NCBI GenBank assembly: GCA_023212725.1
Contig: JALBYF010000035.1
Span: 124,001 to 188,000 of the forward strand
Origin: Tranzscheliella williamsii
Lineage: Eukaryota > Basidiomycota > Ustilaginomycetes > Ustilaginales > Ustilaginaceae
Length of the DNA stretch: 64,000 nt
Direction of reading: 5' to 3'
Part shown: piece by piece, positions 10,336-18,762 of the stretch
Position numbering within the stretch: position 1 is the stretch's first letter
How the letters are laid out: every line of letters begins with the position of its first letter
The notes under the pieces: model-generated
Database searches by the model: none
What the model was told of the DNA's origin: nothing
Seen by the model: only the letters and a program-made list of their open reading frames with translations
Position numbers and translations under genes: made by a program

Positions 10336-12855
10336 ATGCTCAGCAAAGCGGAGGTCGCAGCGGACGAGGCAGTGTTTGGGGCCGACGGCTTTATCCGATT
10401 CCCCCGCTCCGATGGTGATGCAGACTACGGTCCGCCCAATGTGGGCCCACCTGCGCCTAGCGACACCGAAGTGAACTACTTCCACATCTTCACCAGAGAA
10501 GAGAAGCGCCACGACCTGTGGCGTGCTGCGTTAGGCGAGCAACTAGCTGTCAGCTTCAAGCTGCCGCCGCTGTCTCGACATCGTGCCAAATGGAAGCTTT
10601 ACGACTTTCCCGCAGAGTATGTCTTCGCCGAGCAGCGCAAGGGGCCACGCCACGATCCTCGCACAGATCCGTATCTGTTCGGCAGCCAATCTCATAGGTT
10701 CAGATCCACCAAGGAGGCTTTAGACCATCTTGTATGGCTCCTTCTCGACCCACAGCTCAATACGGATAACTGCCATTGCAAGTACTGCGGAAGGGGCACC
10801 AGGACGCCCAGAGCCTCGGGTGGCGAAGGGACGCCGCGCAAGAAGGCAGATGCATCCACCGCCAAAAGGAAGGCCGACATGACCGCCTTCACGGCAGCAA
10901 CGGCAGGCAAGCGCGGCCGCAAGCCCGCCGCCAACGGCGCCGGGGACGTCCAGGCCGAGACGGCCATCACGATCCGGGGAGTAGAGATGCAGCGACTGAC
11001 GCCTGGCGTTACCATTCCTTCGGTCCCACAGCGAGACCAGGAGATCATGCGCGAGTACAAACAAGGGGAATGCGAAGGATACCGCGTGGGCGAGGTGGTA
11101 TGGTGCCAACTACCAGAGCCAGTGGTTGACCCTGCGTCGGCTGAGCGCCAGATCACCATCTGGCCCGTTGTTATACTGGACCCCACTGTGGAACCCATCA
11201 TTCTTCCTGGTCATGAATCAGCCGAGTCCGGCGGCGCAGCGGCTCAGGTCGGCGAGGTCTGGCGGCACGACGCATCGGCTCCCCATCCTGACCGGAGCTC
11301 CTTCTCTCTGGAAGGTCGCGTCCAGCAGCAAAGGGCATACCTGGTCAACTTCCTCGGCACATCAGAGACGGCCAAGGTGGACGAAGTGGCTCTATCGCCG
11401 TTCCTGATCGGTTTCCTGCCGAACGGATTGCTGGGAAGCGATCTGGGCTTGCCTGAACAGCATCCGTGGCTGTTGAAGGAGGGGGACATTCCCAATGTGA
11501 ATCTTATGCGAGCGCCCCACCTACCTGCTCCGAGTTTTACGCAAGCCATTGTTGCTTTTGCCTTTGCGGTGCAAGCCACATCTATTCTGCGAGGCTTCTA
11601 CAGCCTGACAGACGCCTATTCTGGGGCGGACACTGCGCAGGGCGTCCTACGCGACCTTGACTCTTCAGCCAAGGCTGCCGCGGTCGCGGCGAGCGGCAAG
11701 GAAGGGCCGGCCGAAGAGACCAGCACTGTTCAGGGTATGCGCTACTTTCAGGGCGTCTTTTTCGGCACAGAGAGAATATGGGTGGGAGAAGTGGTGCGGC
11801 TGCGGCTAAGCCAAAACGATATCAAGAAGCTGCAGCGTCAGATGAATGCAACCATTGTTGCGGACAATCCTGTTCAGGGGCCGGATCGGCCGGCGATTGT
11901 GCTGGACGAGGATGCTTCCTATGCGTTACGACTGGCGGCCATCTACGAGGATCCCAAGACGCCACGCAACGTAAGGGTTTCTGGCGAGATCTTCCAAGTA
12001 CTGACGGCTTCGAGATACGATGAGATTCGAGCGGATTTAGAAAAGCAGGCCAAGGGGCAGGATGTGTCTGAGCTCGACGCTGGGCCGAACGAGAGGAAAA
12101 CGATCCATGCGGGGCTGCCACAACCGAGCCTGCTCCATGGCAAGCCTGGTTTCGCCGCCATGCCGCCGCTAGCGCCTGGCTTTGTCTTGATCGCTCTGAA
12201 CGATAAACTGCAGACACGGCTGCCACGCGAGGCAACGATGAGTATCAGCCACATTGCCGGACGATTGTATGCCTCGTTGAGCAGGCGCTCGGACGGACCA
12301 CGGGTAGATGAGCAGATGCGGATGCAGCCGAGCGACAAGAAGCTGGCGGCGGACGAAGATACGCAGGTGGAGCTTCGGGCTCGACTCAGTGCAGCAGGCC
12401 TGCTGTCGGGATGCGTGAAATCGATGCGCTGCACTTTGCAAACCTGGAGCCGGACGGCGAGCTTCAAGGCCTGCTTGGCACTCTCGAGGAAGGACATCCG
12501 ACCCCTGATCACGGGTGAAGAGGAGGCACCGCTCGAGACATCTCCGACCAAGAAGGCCAAAACCACGCCAAAGAGTACGCCAGTCAAAGGCGCGCCACCG
12601 CTGCAAGCGACCGCAGGAGAAGCGACCCCAGCGGACGCAACCTCGGCCACGGCAAGCGTCACCAACGACAGCGGGGCAATAGGAACGCTCAGCAGCGCCA
12701 GCGTGCCGGCAGCGGAGGTTGCTGCGGCAGCGTCGGTGGACCAGGAACCTCCGCTGCCGCCTGGCTGGACAACACGAAAATCACGCACACACGGCGGCAC
12801 CTTTTACGTCCATACCGAGACCAAGAAAACGCAGTGGGAGAGACCCACCGAGTAG
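10336..12855 (+). CDS. Clr2-type transcription-silencing protein with C-terminal WW domain
   Basis: 839 residues, single exon. The N-terminal region (about 60-155) matches the Clr2 N-terminal domain: YDFPAEYVFAEQ, TDPYLFGSQSHRFRS, then LDHLVWLLLDP and a zinc-type NCHCKYC near 145-151. A basic, AT-hook-like linker follows (KRGRKPAA). A second region from about 240 (YRVGEVVWCQLPEPV, WPVVIL) fits the Clr2 C-terminal BAH-like domain and extends to about 690. Residues ~804-836 form a clear WW domain (LPPGWTTRKSRTHGG, FYVHTETKKTQWERP). Family knowledge: Clr2 is part of the fission yeast SHREC complex in heterochromatin silencing. A WW domain suggests binding to a Pro-rich partner; that partner is unknown. 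The start is the ATG at 10336; a GTG 15 bases upstream is not used. Confidence 0.78.
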   Translation: MLSKAEVAADEAVFGADGFIRFPRSDGDADYGPPNVGPPAPSDTEVNYFHIFTREEKRHDLWRAALGEQLAVSFKLPPLSRHRAKWKLYDFPAEYVFAEQRKGPRHDPRTDPYLFGSQSHRFRSTKEALDHLVWLLLDPQLNTDNCHCKYCGRGTRTPRASGGEGTPRKKADASTAKRKADMTAFTAATAGKRGRKPAANGAGDVQAETAITIRGVEMQRLTPGVTIPSVPQRDQEIMREYKQGECEGYRVGEVVWCQLPEPVVDPASAERQITIWPVVILDPTVEPIILPGHESAESGGAAAQVGEVWRHDASAPHPDRSSFSLEGRVQQQRAYLVNFLGTSETAKVDEVALSPFLIGFLPNGLLGSDLGLPEQHPWLLKEGDIPNVNLMRAPHLPAPSFTQAIVAFAFAVQATSILRGFYSLTDAYSGADTAQGVLRDLDSSAKAAAVAASGKEGPAEETSTVQGMRYFQGVFFGTERIWVGEVVRLRLSQNDIKKLQRQMNATIVADNPVQGPDRPAIVLDEDASYALRLAAIYEDPKTPRNVRVSGEIFQVLTASRYDEIRADLEKQAKGQDVSELDAGPNERKTIHAGLPQPSLLHGKPGFAAMPPLAPGFVLIALNDKLQTRLPREATMSISHIAGRLYASLSRRSDGPRVDEQMRMQPSDKKLAADEDTQVELRARLSAAGLLSGCVKSMRCTLQTWSRTASFKACLALSRKDIRPLITGEEEAPLETSPTKKAKTTPKSTPVKGAPPLQATAGEATPADATSATASVTNDSGAIGTLSSASVPAAEVAAAASVDQEPPLPPGWTTRKSRTHGGTFYVHTETKKTQWERPTE

Positions 12856-14047
12856 CCCTACGGGAGCAATGCAGGTATTATCGCCGTCTTGTAAACGTGT
12901 TTTTAAGCCAAGTAACCACGGCGGCAGCGTCCACGCCATACTCGCCATACTCGCCATACTCTGAGGCTCATGGCGGGCCCATATCTGCACTGAAGGTGGG
13001 TGTAGGCTTGCGCAGATCTGATTCTAGTTGTTAGGCCGAGAGTGGCAAGTTTCGGGCATGCGAACGAAAATAATTCAACGAATGGCACAGCGAGTTCCAT
13101 TCTCGTTGGTCTGGTCGCCTCACGACGTTGGCGCAGCGCGTCAAGTGCGAGTGAGTTGCGAGTGAGTGCAAGTCCGAGTGAGTTTGAGTGGAAGCGTGAT
13201 GCTTTGCGCTGTACGGCGTGACTTCGGATAACGGCCGATAGTTGGGATGGGTGGGTGCAGCTGATTTGTGAGAGCAGCGCAAGTAGCGCTTCTCAATGGC
13301 TTTGTATCTTCCTTCGGCCTGACCGTCACCTGGACTCTGCACGCTTGGCTTTGGTTTGTTTTCGCTGGTGGCAGCGCTCTTTACCGCTTCTTGGCTCGCT
13401 CCTTACCGCTCCTTGGCTCGCTCTCGATCTGCTTTTGCTTGCGCAGTCGAAGCTGGTATTGCGCGCGCGAGATTCGAAACATCCTCCCTCCTTCTCGCCC
13501 GCAACAAGCCGGCCGTAGTCAAGCGACGCCACGACGCTTTCAGCTTCAGACGAGCGATCCTCTTTCGACTGACGCTGCTGACCTGCTATCCACCACTCGT
13601 ACTTGGTGCATCACCCTCGCTCGCTCTCTTCGACCGCAGTTGCCCGCCTTACCTCCCCGCTGAACGGATCAACGGCGCTGTACCATTCCGCTCATCTGGC
13701 CGATTCATTCGCAGTCCTTTGCTTCGAACCCTTTCTTTCTTTCGATCCTCCCGCGTCAGACCAGGAGTGGAATTAAGCGCACTCTCATTCAAGCATCTGC
13801 TCCTCCTCCTTCTCATCGCCTCGGCTCAGCCTTTTTTCCTCACTTTTCGGAGGGTTATTGGCAGCCGCCGTTGCATCGTTCGCCGCTCTTACGGTGTCCA
13901 CCAAGCATTCTTCTTAGGAACCCTCCACGAACCATCACGATTGCATAACGCTGCAGCTGTCTCCCTCGTCACCGCCACAGACGTCCTGATTCACGGCCGC
14001 CACGTCTCCACCAAACTTTTGCTTTTCAACACTGTATCCTTATCCTG
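12856..14047. other. Intergenic with long pyrimidine-rich leader of the STRAP gene
   Basis: 1.2 kb. It contains a 9-bp tandem repeat (12935-12961), a cluster of GAGTGA-type repeats around 13140-13195, and from ~13300 a strongly C/T-rich stretch with imperfect copies of ttggctcgctc. Long frames that cross this stretch (for example 13356-14048) are Leu/Ser/Arg-rich and lack any domain. They are more likely leader sequence than genes. Confidence 0.45.
12935..12961. repeat. Tandem repeat, 9-bp unit x3
   Basis: Three perfect copies of gccatactc lie just after the Clr2-like stop codon. This is a short minisatellite with no evident function. Confidence 0.8.
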
Positions 14048-15105
14048 ATGACGTCCGCTGCTGCTCAAAAGGTAAGTGCTGTCCAGCTTCACTTGTCTGG
14101 CGATCGATAGTTGACCACCCAAGTATTTTGTGCCTCTTTCCGATGTCGCAGTCGGTCCCGCTCACATGCTCGGGGCATACACGACCGGTTGTCCATCTGG
14201 AGTTCTCCGAGCTGCAAGATGATGGCACCTACTCACTGCTTTCTAGCTGCAAGGACGGCAACCCGATGTTGAGAGATTGGCTCGGCGATTGGGTCGGCAC
14301 CTTTCTCGGCCACAAGGGAGCCGTCTGGTGCGGCAAGCTCTCCGGTGGCGATGCCTCGATCGCCGTCACCGGCAGTGCCGATTTCTCGGCCAAGGTCTGG
14401 GATACCTTTACCGGCGACTGTTTGCACACCTTTCCGCACAACCATATCGTTCGAACCGTCGCCATCAACGCGCCGGGGACCAAAATCTTGACAGCCGGCC
14501 ACGAGAAGAAGCTTCGTCTGTTTGACCTGCAAAGGCCCGATGCGCAGCCGGATTTCTTCCTGTTTGACGATGCCAATGGCACTGCGCACGATGGCGTGAT
14601 CAAGAGCACCGTGTGGCAGCGAAACGGCGGGCAGGAGACGCACTCGATCGTCTCGGCGGGCGAAGACAAGGTGATCCGGTGGTGGGATACGCGGACGCTG
14701 CAAAAGACGCATCAGATGACGTTTGCCGAGCCGATCACGAGCATGGAGCGCTCGACGGGCTGCCTCGGCGAGCTGCTGACCGTCACGTCGGGCAAGCAAG
14801 TCTACTTTATCGATGCCGAGAGCCGGCAGGTGCGCAAGCAGCATACGCTGGCGCTTCCCGTCTCGTCGGCCTCGCTCCATCCCACGCTGGCGGACCGCTT
14901 CGTGGCGGGCTCGTCCGCCGACGGCTGGGTGCGCATCTTTGACTTTGACTCGGCCCACGAGCGCGAGCTCCACAAGGGCCACCACGGCCCCGCCCACGTC
15001 GTCAGCTACAGCCCCGACGGCGAGCTCGCCGCCTCTGGCAGCGAGGACGGCACCATCCGCCTCTGGCAGACCTGGCCCTCCAAAAAGTACGGCCTCTGGA
15101 CATAG
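14048..15105 (+). CDS. STRAP-like WD40 protein (Ser-Thr kinase receptor-associated / UNRIP family), two exons
   Basis: Exon 1 is only 24 nt (14048-14071, MTSAAAQK). An 80-nt intron with GTAAGT and TCGCAG borders follows, and exon 2 is 14152-15105. The product has 325 residues. Successive blades end in recognisable WD-type strands: TGSADFSAKVWD, AGHEKKLRLFD, AGEDKVIRWWD, GSSADGWVRIFD and SGSEDGTIRLW. The opening VPLTCSGHTRPVVHLEFS is diagnostic of STRAP. The family is a beta-propeller scaffold; the animal member works with the SMN complex and in TGF-beta signalling, and the fungal role is poorly defined. The 3' end is convergent with mL38, with 231 bp between them. The first exon was placed because exon 2 has no start before the conserved SVPLTC. 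Confidence 0.9.
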
Positions 15106-15336
15106 CCGCTGTGCCCCCCCCAAACTCCCCCGCCGCGTCCTTTCGGCCCCTGCTGGCCGCTGTGCTGTAAGTTATCACGACGTTGCCCAGCGCTGGAGTA
15201 GCTCGCGTCCAGCCGTGTCGAATCTTACTACGCACACACGCGGCGCACACATTGCGGGTGAACTGGCCGGTCAGTGCGAGAGAGTACATGCCGCCACGGG
15301 CGGGACAGGGGATCGAGGCGGTAGGCGATGCGGGGG

Positions 15337-16578
15337 CTAGAACCACTTGCTGCCGAGGTCGCCGATTTCCTTGCGCACCTTGGCGGGGGCGGGGGGTTTG
15401 GTGAAGCGCGGCTGTGGGCGGTGGAGGATGTCAGTGTAGATGGCGGCGATGTCGGCTGCGTTGGCGGGCGACCACTTTGCGCGCCAGAAGTGGATGCCGC
15501 GCGGGTGGAGCGCACGGGCGCTTATGAAGGCGGGCAGGTCGAAGGGGGCGGTAGGGTCCGGCGTGGTGGGGGGGAGGGCGGGGGGGGTGGTAGGTTGCTC
15601 GAGGACGAGGGTGGTGTAGCGGTGGTAGGGCGAGCCCTGCTGCGGGTGCGGGGGGGTGTAGGGGATGTCCATGCTGGCGGTGAGGTCGACGGTGGGGGTG
15701 GCGGTGGCGCTGAGTTCCACGCCGGACTTGAGCGCGAGGAGCCGGGTGGAGTAGCGCTCGGAGTCGGGGCATGGGTGGTCCGGGTCTACGAGCAGCACCG
15801 TGTAGCGGCGCGGCTCGGTGTGGAAGACGGTAATGTCGAGGCGCGGCGGCTGGATGCTGACGCGGGGCTCTACAAACGCGCCAGCCAGCACGTCGCCGCC
15901 GGCCTGGGCATGGTCGGTAAAGCCAGCGCCGTGCCCGAAGGAGAGCTGCACATCCACCGTCGGCGTAATCGCCGGCAGCACGTCCGGCAGCACGTGCATA
16001 TTGGCACACCGCTCCATCAGCTTGGCCAACACGCCCGAGTCGCGCCGCCACACCCGCTCGCGCAGATACCGCAACACCGCCGAACTCGCATCGTACCGCG
16101 TCGGATCCGACGCCTCAAACACCGCAAGCACAGCCGGATCGTTGATCTCGGACGCAATCTGCAGCGACTGCTTCAGCTCGTCCCTCTCGCGTTCAGAAAG
16201 TTGCGCATACCGCGAGTCGTGCGCTGGGTTGCCGAGCGAAGCAATCTCGTTCTGGAGAGAAGAGGCGTGCGTGTGGATAAACTTGATCGCCTCATCGTAC
16301 GCCGGCAACACGCCCGGCTTGAGCAGTGGCTGCCACGTCGCTGTCGTTCCAGAAGAGCCAGTGGTTTCAGAAGAGGAAGCGGTTTCAGAAGAGGAAGCGG
16401 ATGATGCAGCTTCTGACGAGGTGGTAGCATCGCTGCTTGCATGCGAAGAGGTCACAGTGGAAGCGTAACGGGCTGCGGATGCTGTCTTGGCCACGGAGGA
16501 GGACGCGGTGACCGCCATGCGAGCCCAGTTCGAGCGAGCCACGCGCGAGGCCGCGGCGGAGGAAGCGCACAGTGACAT
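15337..16578 (-). CDS. MRPL35: Mitochondrial large ribosomal subunit protein mL38 (MRPL35), PEBP fold
   Basis: 413 residues, single exon. The N-terminus (MSLCASSAAASRVARSNWAR) is a likely presequence, followed by a Ser/Glu/Thr-rich low-complexity stretch (~45-75) containing an 18-bp DNA tandem repeat. The C-terminal half has the phosphatidylethanolamine-binding-protein fold used by mL38: TVLLVDPDHPCPDSE, YHRYTTLVLEQ, and the end GIHFWRAKWSPANAADIAA followed by IGDLGSKWF. Role: a structural protein of the mitochondrial 54S subunit, near the central protuberance in known structures (family knowledge). It is divergent from the NTF2-like gene. The start is the ATG that gives the presequence. Confidence 0.9.
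   Translation of the reverse strand: MSLCASSAAASRVARSNWARMAVTASSSVAKTASAARYASTVTSSHASSDATTSSEAASSASSSETASSSETTGSSGTTATWQPLLKPGVLPAYDEAIKFIHTHASSLQNEIASLGNPAHDSRYAQLSERERDELKQSLQIASEINDPAVLAVFEASDPTRYDASSAVLRYLRERVWRRDSGVLAKLMERCANMHVLPDVLPAITPTVDVQLSFGHGAGFTDHAQAGGDVLAGAFVEPRVSIQPPRLDITVFHTEPRRYTVLLVDPDHPCPDSERYSTRLLALKSGVELSATATPTVDLTASMDIPYTPPHPQQGSPYHRYTTLVLEQPTTPPALPPTTPDPTAPFDLPAFISARALHPRGIHFWRAKWSPANAADIAAIYTDILHRPQPRFTKPPAPAKVRKEIGDLGSKWF
16354..16403. repeat. 18-bp tandem repeat inside mL38 coding sequence
   Basis: About two and a half imperfect copies of ggtttcagaagaggaagc occur in-frame and encode an acidic Ser/Glu-rich repeat after the presequence. This is a typical slippage-prone linker. 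Confidence 0.7.
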
Positions 16579-17273
16579 GGTTCGCGGGCGTGCACGTTGC
16601 GGCTGCTGGTACCAGAGTGTGATGCTGGCAATGGAGGCACGACGCTTGGTTGAATAGCACCGGCTGGGCTATCAATGGCCTTTGTCGACACTTTTTTCTC
16701 TCCGAGAATCTCGCGCCTGCTTTCCTTCCAATCGGGCGAGACAGGCAAATCCATTCAAGAATGGCGACCTAACAGTGAGAGCGGGTCGACGTCAGTTCTG
16801 CATGTTAGATCCGTTCTCCCCGATGTGGGTTGCCAGGCTTTGCTGACGTGAGGAGCGAAAGGAGCGAACCTGGGTGGAGGTTCTATCCGCCATGTACGGT
16901 GGAAGGCACTTGGCGTGTCAGGGCGGCCGCCGCTGCTGACTGAGCTGCTCACACCCCAAGCGAGCTGATATGGTAATACATGGCTGTGGATGCACGAAGA
17001 GATGGCAGCCATCCGCCGTAGCGTGGGTGGGCGGGGGCGGTGCAATCCTTTATAAAGCACCGTTCCGGCAGCCTTGCGACTTTACCCGCCAGCAACATAC
17101 CCAGTCCTGCGCCTGCCCACTTGTGCCAGTACTTTCACCGTTGTTCTGACGGTAACGGCACCAAACTGATCTTTGACGGGCGACGCTTTGGACGCGCTTC
17201 GCTTTGGACGCGCTTTTCCGGCCTGAGCGCCTTTACGGAGCAATCAGCAGCGAGTGCGGAGTGGGGGTTGAGT
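16579..17273. promoter_or_regulatory. Divergent promoter region, mL38 / NTF2-like
   Basis: 695 bp. A TATA-like tataaag lies at 17051-17057, 217 bp before the NTF2-like start. A direct repeat gctttggacgcgctt occurs twice around 17187-17216. The NTF2-like frame stays open upstream without an ATG. Confidence 0.4.
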
Positions 17274-17918
17274 ATGGCGCAAGTGAGCTTGCCGGCGCAG
17301 AAGGCGGACTTTGCCGGGTTTGAGGGGGAGGTGATGGAGCCGACGGCGGCGACGGCGCGGGTGATCAGCGACGTGATGGCGCTGCATGCGGCGCGGCCGA
17401 GTGCCGCCATCTTTGCTCGTAGCTGGCATCCGGACGCGCTGTTTGCCGACCCGCTCGCGCACGCCCCGGGCGCGCGCCAGTACCTGGCACAGTGGTACGG
17501 CCTGCCCGCCCTCTTCGCCCACTGCGAAACACTGGACTGGAAACTAATCACCCAGGAAGACGGCCTGATAGAGTACGTCCAGCGCCATCTCTACCAGCTC
17601 AAGGGCCTTCGCCTCAAGAAGCAGGTCGTCGTAAGCAGCACCCCCCGCCCCCGCCCCCGCCCGCGTTTGCGCCCCGCCCGCTCACACTCCCGCTATCCCG
17701 GCGCGCTCCCCCCTCTGCCTCCCCAGTCAACCGTCCACCTCGAACTCGACCCCGCCACCAAGAAAATCATCCGCTTCGAGGACCGCTGGAACCACAAGCC
17801 CCTCGACAGCACCATCACCTGGCCCTTCCGCAGGCTCAACGGCGTAGGCCTCCCCTTCATCATGGGCGTCCCCGACGAAACCAGGTCCGCCATGCAGACC
17901 GCCCGCAAGGACCTCTAG
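17274..17918 (+). CDS. NTF2-like (SnoaL-type) fold protein, two exons
   Basis: Exon 1 is 17274-17630 and exon 2 is 17727-17918, giving 182 residues. The 96-nt intron (GTAAGC..CCCCAG) is extremely C-rich, a multiple of three and free of in-frame stops, so retention would insert 32 Pro/Arg-rich residues. The protein has the layout of the NTF2-like superfamily in fungi: a first helix (ARVISDVMALHAAR), FARSWHPDALFADPLAHAPG, QYLAQWYGLPALF, then alternating strands (IEYVQRHLYQLKGLRLKKQV, STVHLELD, IIRFEDRWNHKPL). Members include small cyclases and binding proteins, and no catalytic role can be assigned here. The start is the ATG at 17274, because no upstream in-frame ATG was seen. Confidence 0.75.
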   Translation: MAQVSLPAQKADFAGFEGEVMEPTAATARVISDVMALHAARPSAAIFARSWHPDALFADPLAHAPGARQYLAQWYGLPALFAHCETLDWKLITQEDGLIEYVQRHLYQLKGLRLKKQVVVSSTPRPRPRPRLRPARSHSRYPGALPPLPPQSTVHLELDPATKKIIRFEDRWNHKPLDSTITWPFRRLNGVGLPFIMGVPDETRSAMQTARKDL

Positions 17919-18762
17919 CCCGCCCGTCCGTGGCGCATCTCGCATGTTTCCCTCCCTTCCCGCGCCTCTCCGCTCAATGCCCTATCCTTCGCCCCCGCAC
18001 CGCGTGGTCCGGTTCATGATGGTTGCGTTAGAGCCACGCGCCAGGCCGTAACCGCGACGGGACACGGTGCGCAAGTGGAAATGCAATGCAATGCTGAGAG
18101 ACGTAGAAATACAGGTTGCAATCGTGACACTAGGCACAGCAAGAAATCAAGGCAAAGGAGATGGTCAGTCTGCGTTGCGAGGCGAGACGAGACGAGGCGC
18201 TGGCGCCGTGTCATGCGCCCTGCAAAGCCGAGGCTGGTACCGTGCCATGTGTCAGAAGGGTTGCCCCAATGGGTTTAGTGGTGGGCGATTTCGGCAGCTT
18301 GTGTTACGAAGACCGTCGTGATAGTTTTGTGTATCATCACCAAGACATGCCGGTACCAGGCTCTGTGCCCGCGCCGAAAGCGGTCGCGAAGGCGTGTGTG
18401 CAGGGAGCAAGACTGCATACTTACACATGACAAGAGATGGACCGATCGGTGCAGCTGGGCCCTAGTGCCGTTCGGCGCTGGATAAATTGGGTTGGTGTAG
18501 TGCCTTGTTGACGTGCGTGGACTGCAAATGCGTGCGCCGACAAGAGGGCAAAGCAATGGTCAGCATGTGCTACTTTGGGACGATAGGTGCAAAAGACCGA
18601 GTGCCCGCGCGAAAGCTCATTCAACAGCCTTGTGATTGTCCTCATGAAGCAAAATCGGACGGTAATTTCCAGCATCCCGAAGGATACAATTATTAATCAT
18701 AGCCAGTGGCGGGCACCCGGTCCAAGCAGTAGCGGCCGAAACTTACGGTAGGCTAAGAGATT
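17919..18762. other. Intergenic, convergent NTF2-like / RnpA-like
   Basis: 844 bp between two 3' ends. No frame with a recognisable domain, no RNA gene and no clear repeat was found. Confidence 0.5.

Noticed and set aside
13356..14048. 230-codon plus-strand frame upstream of STRAP
   Set aside because: It runs through the C/T-rich leader, has Leu/Ser/Arg-biased composition, no domain, and ends at the STRAP start. It is more likely leader than gene.
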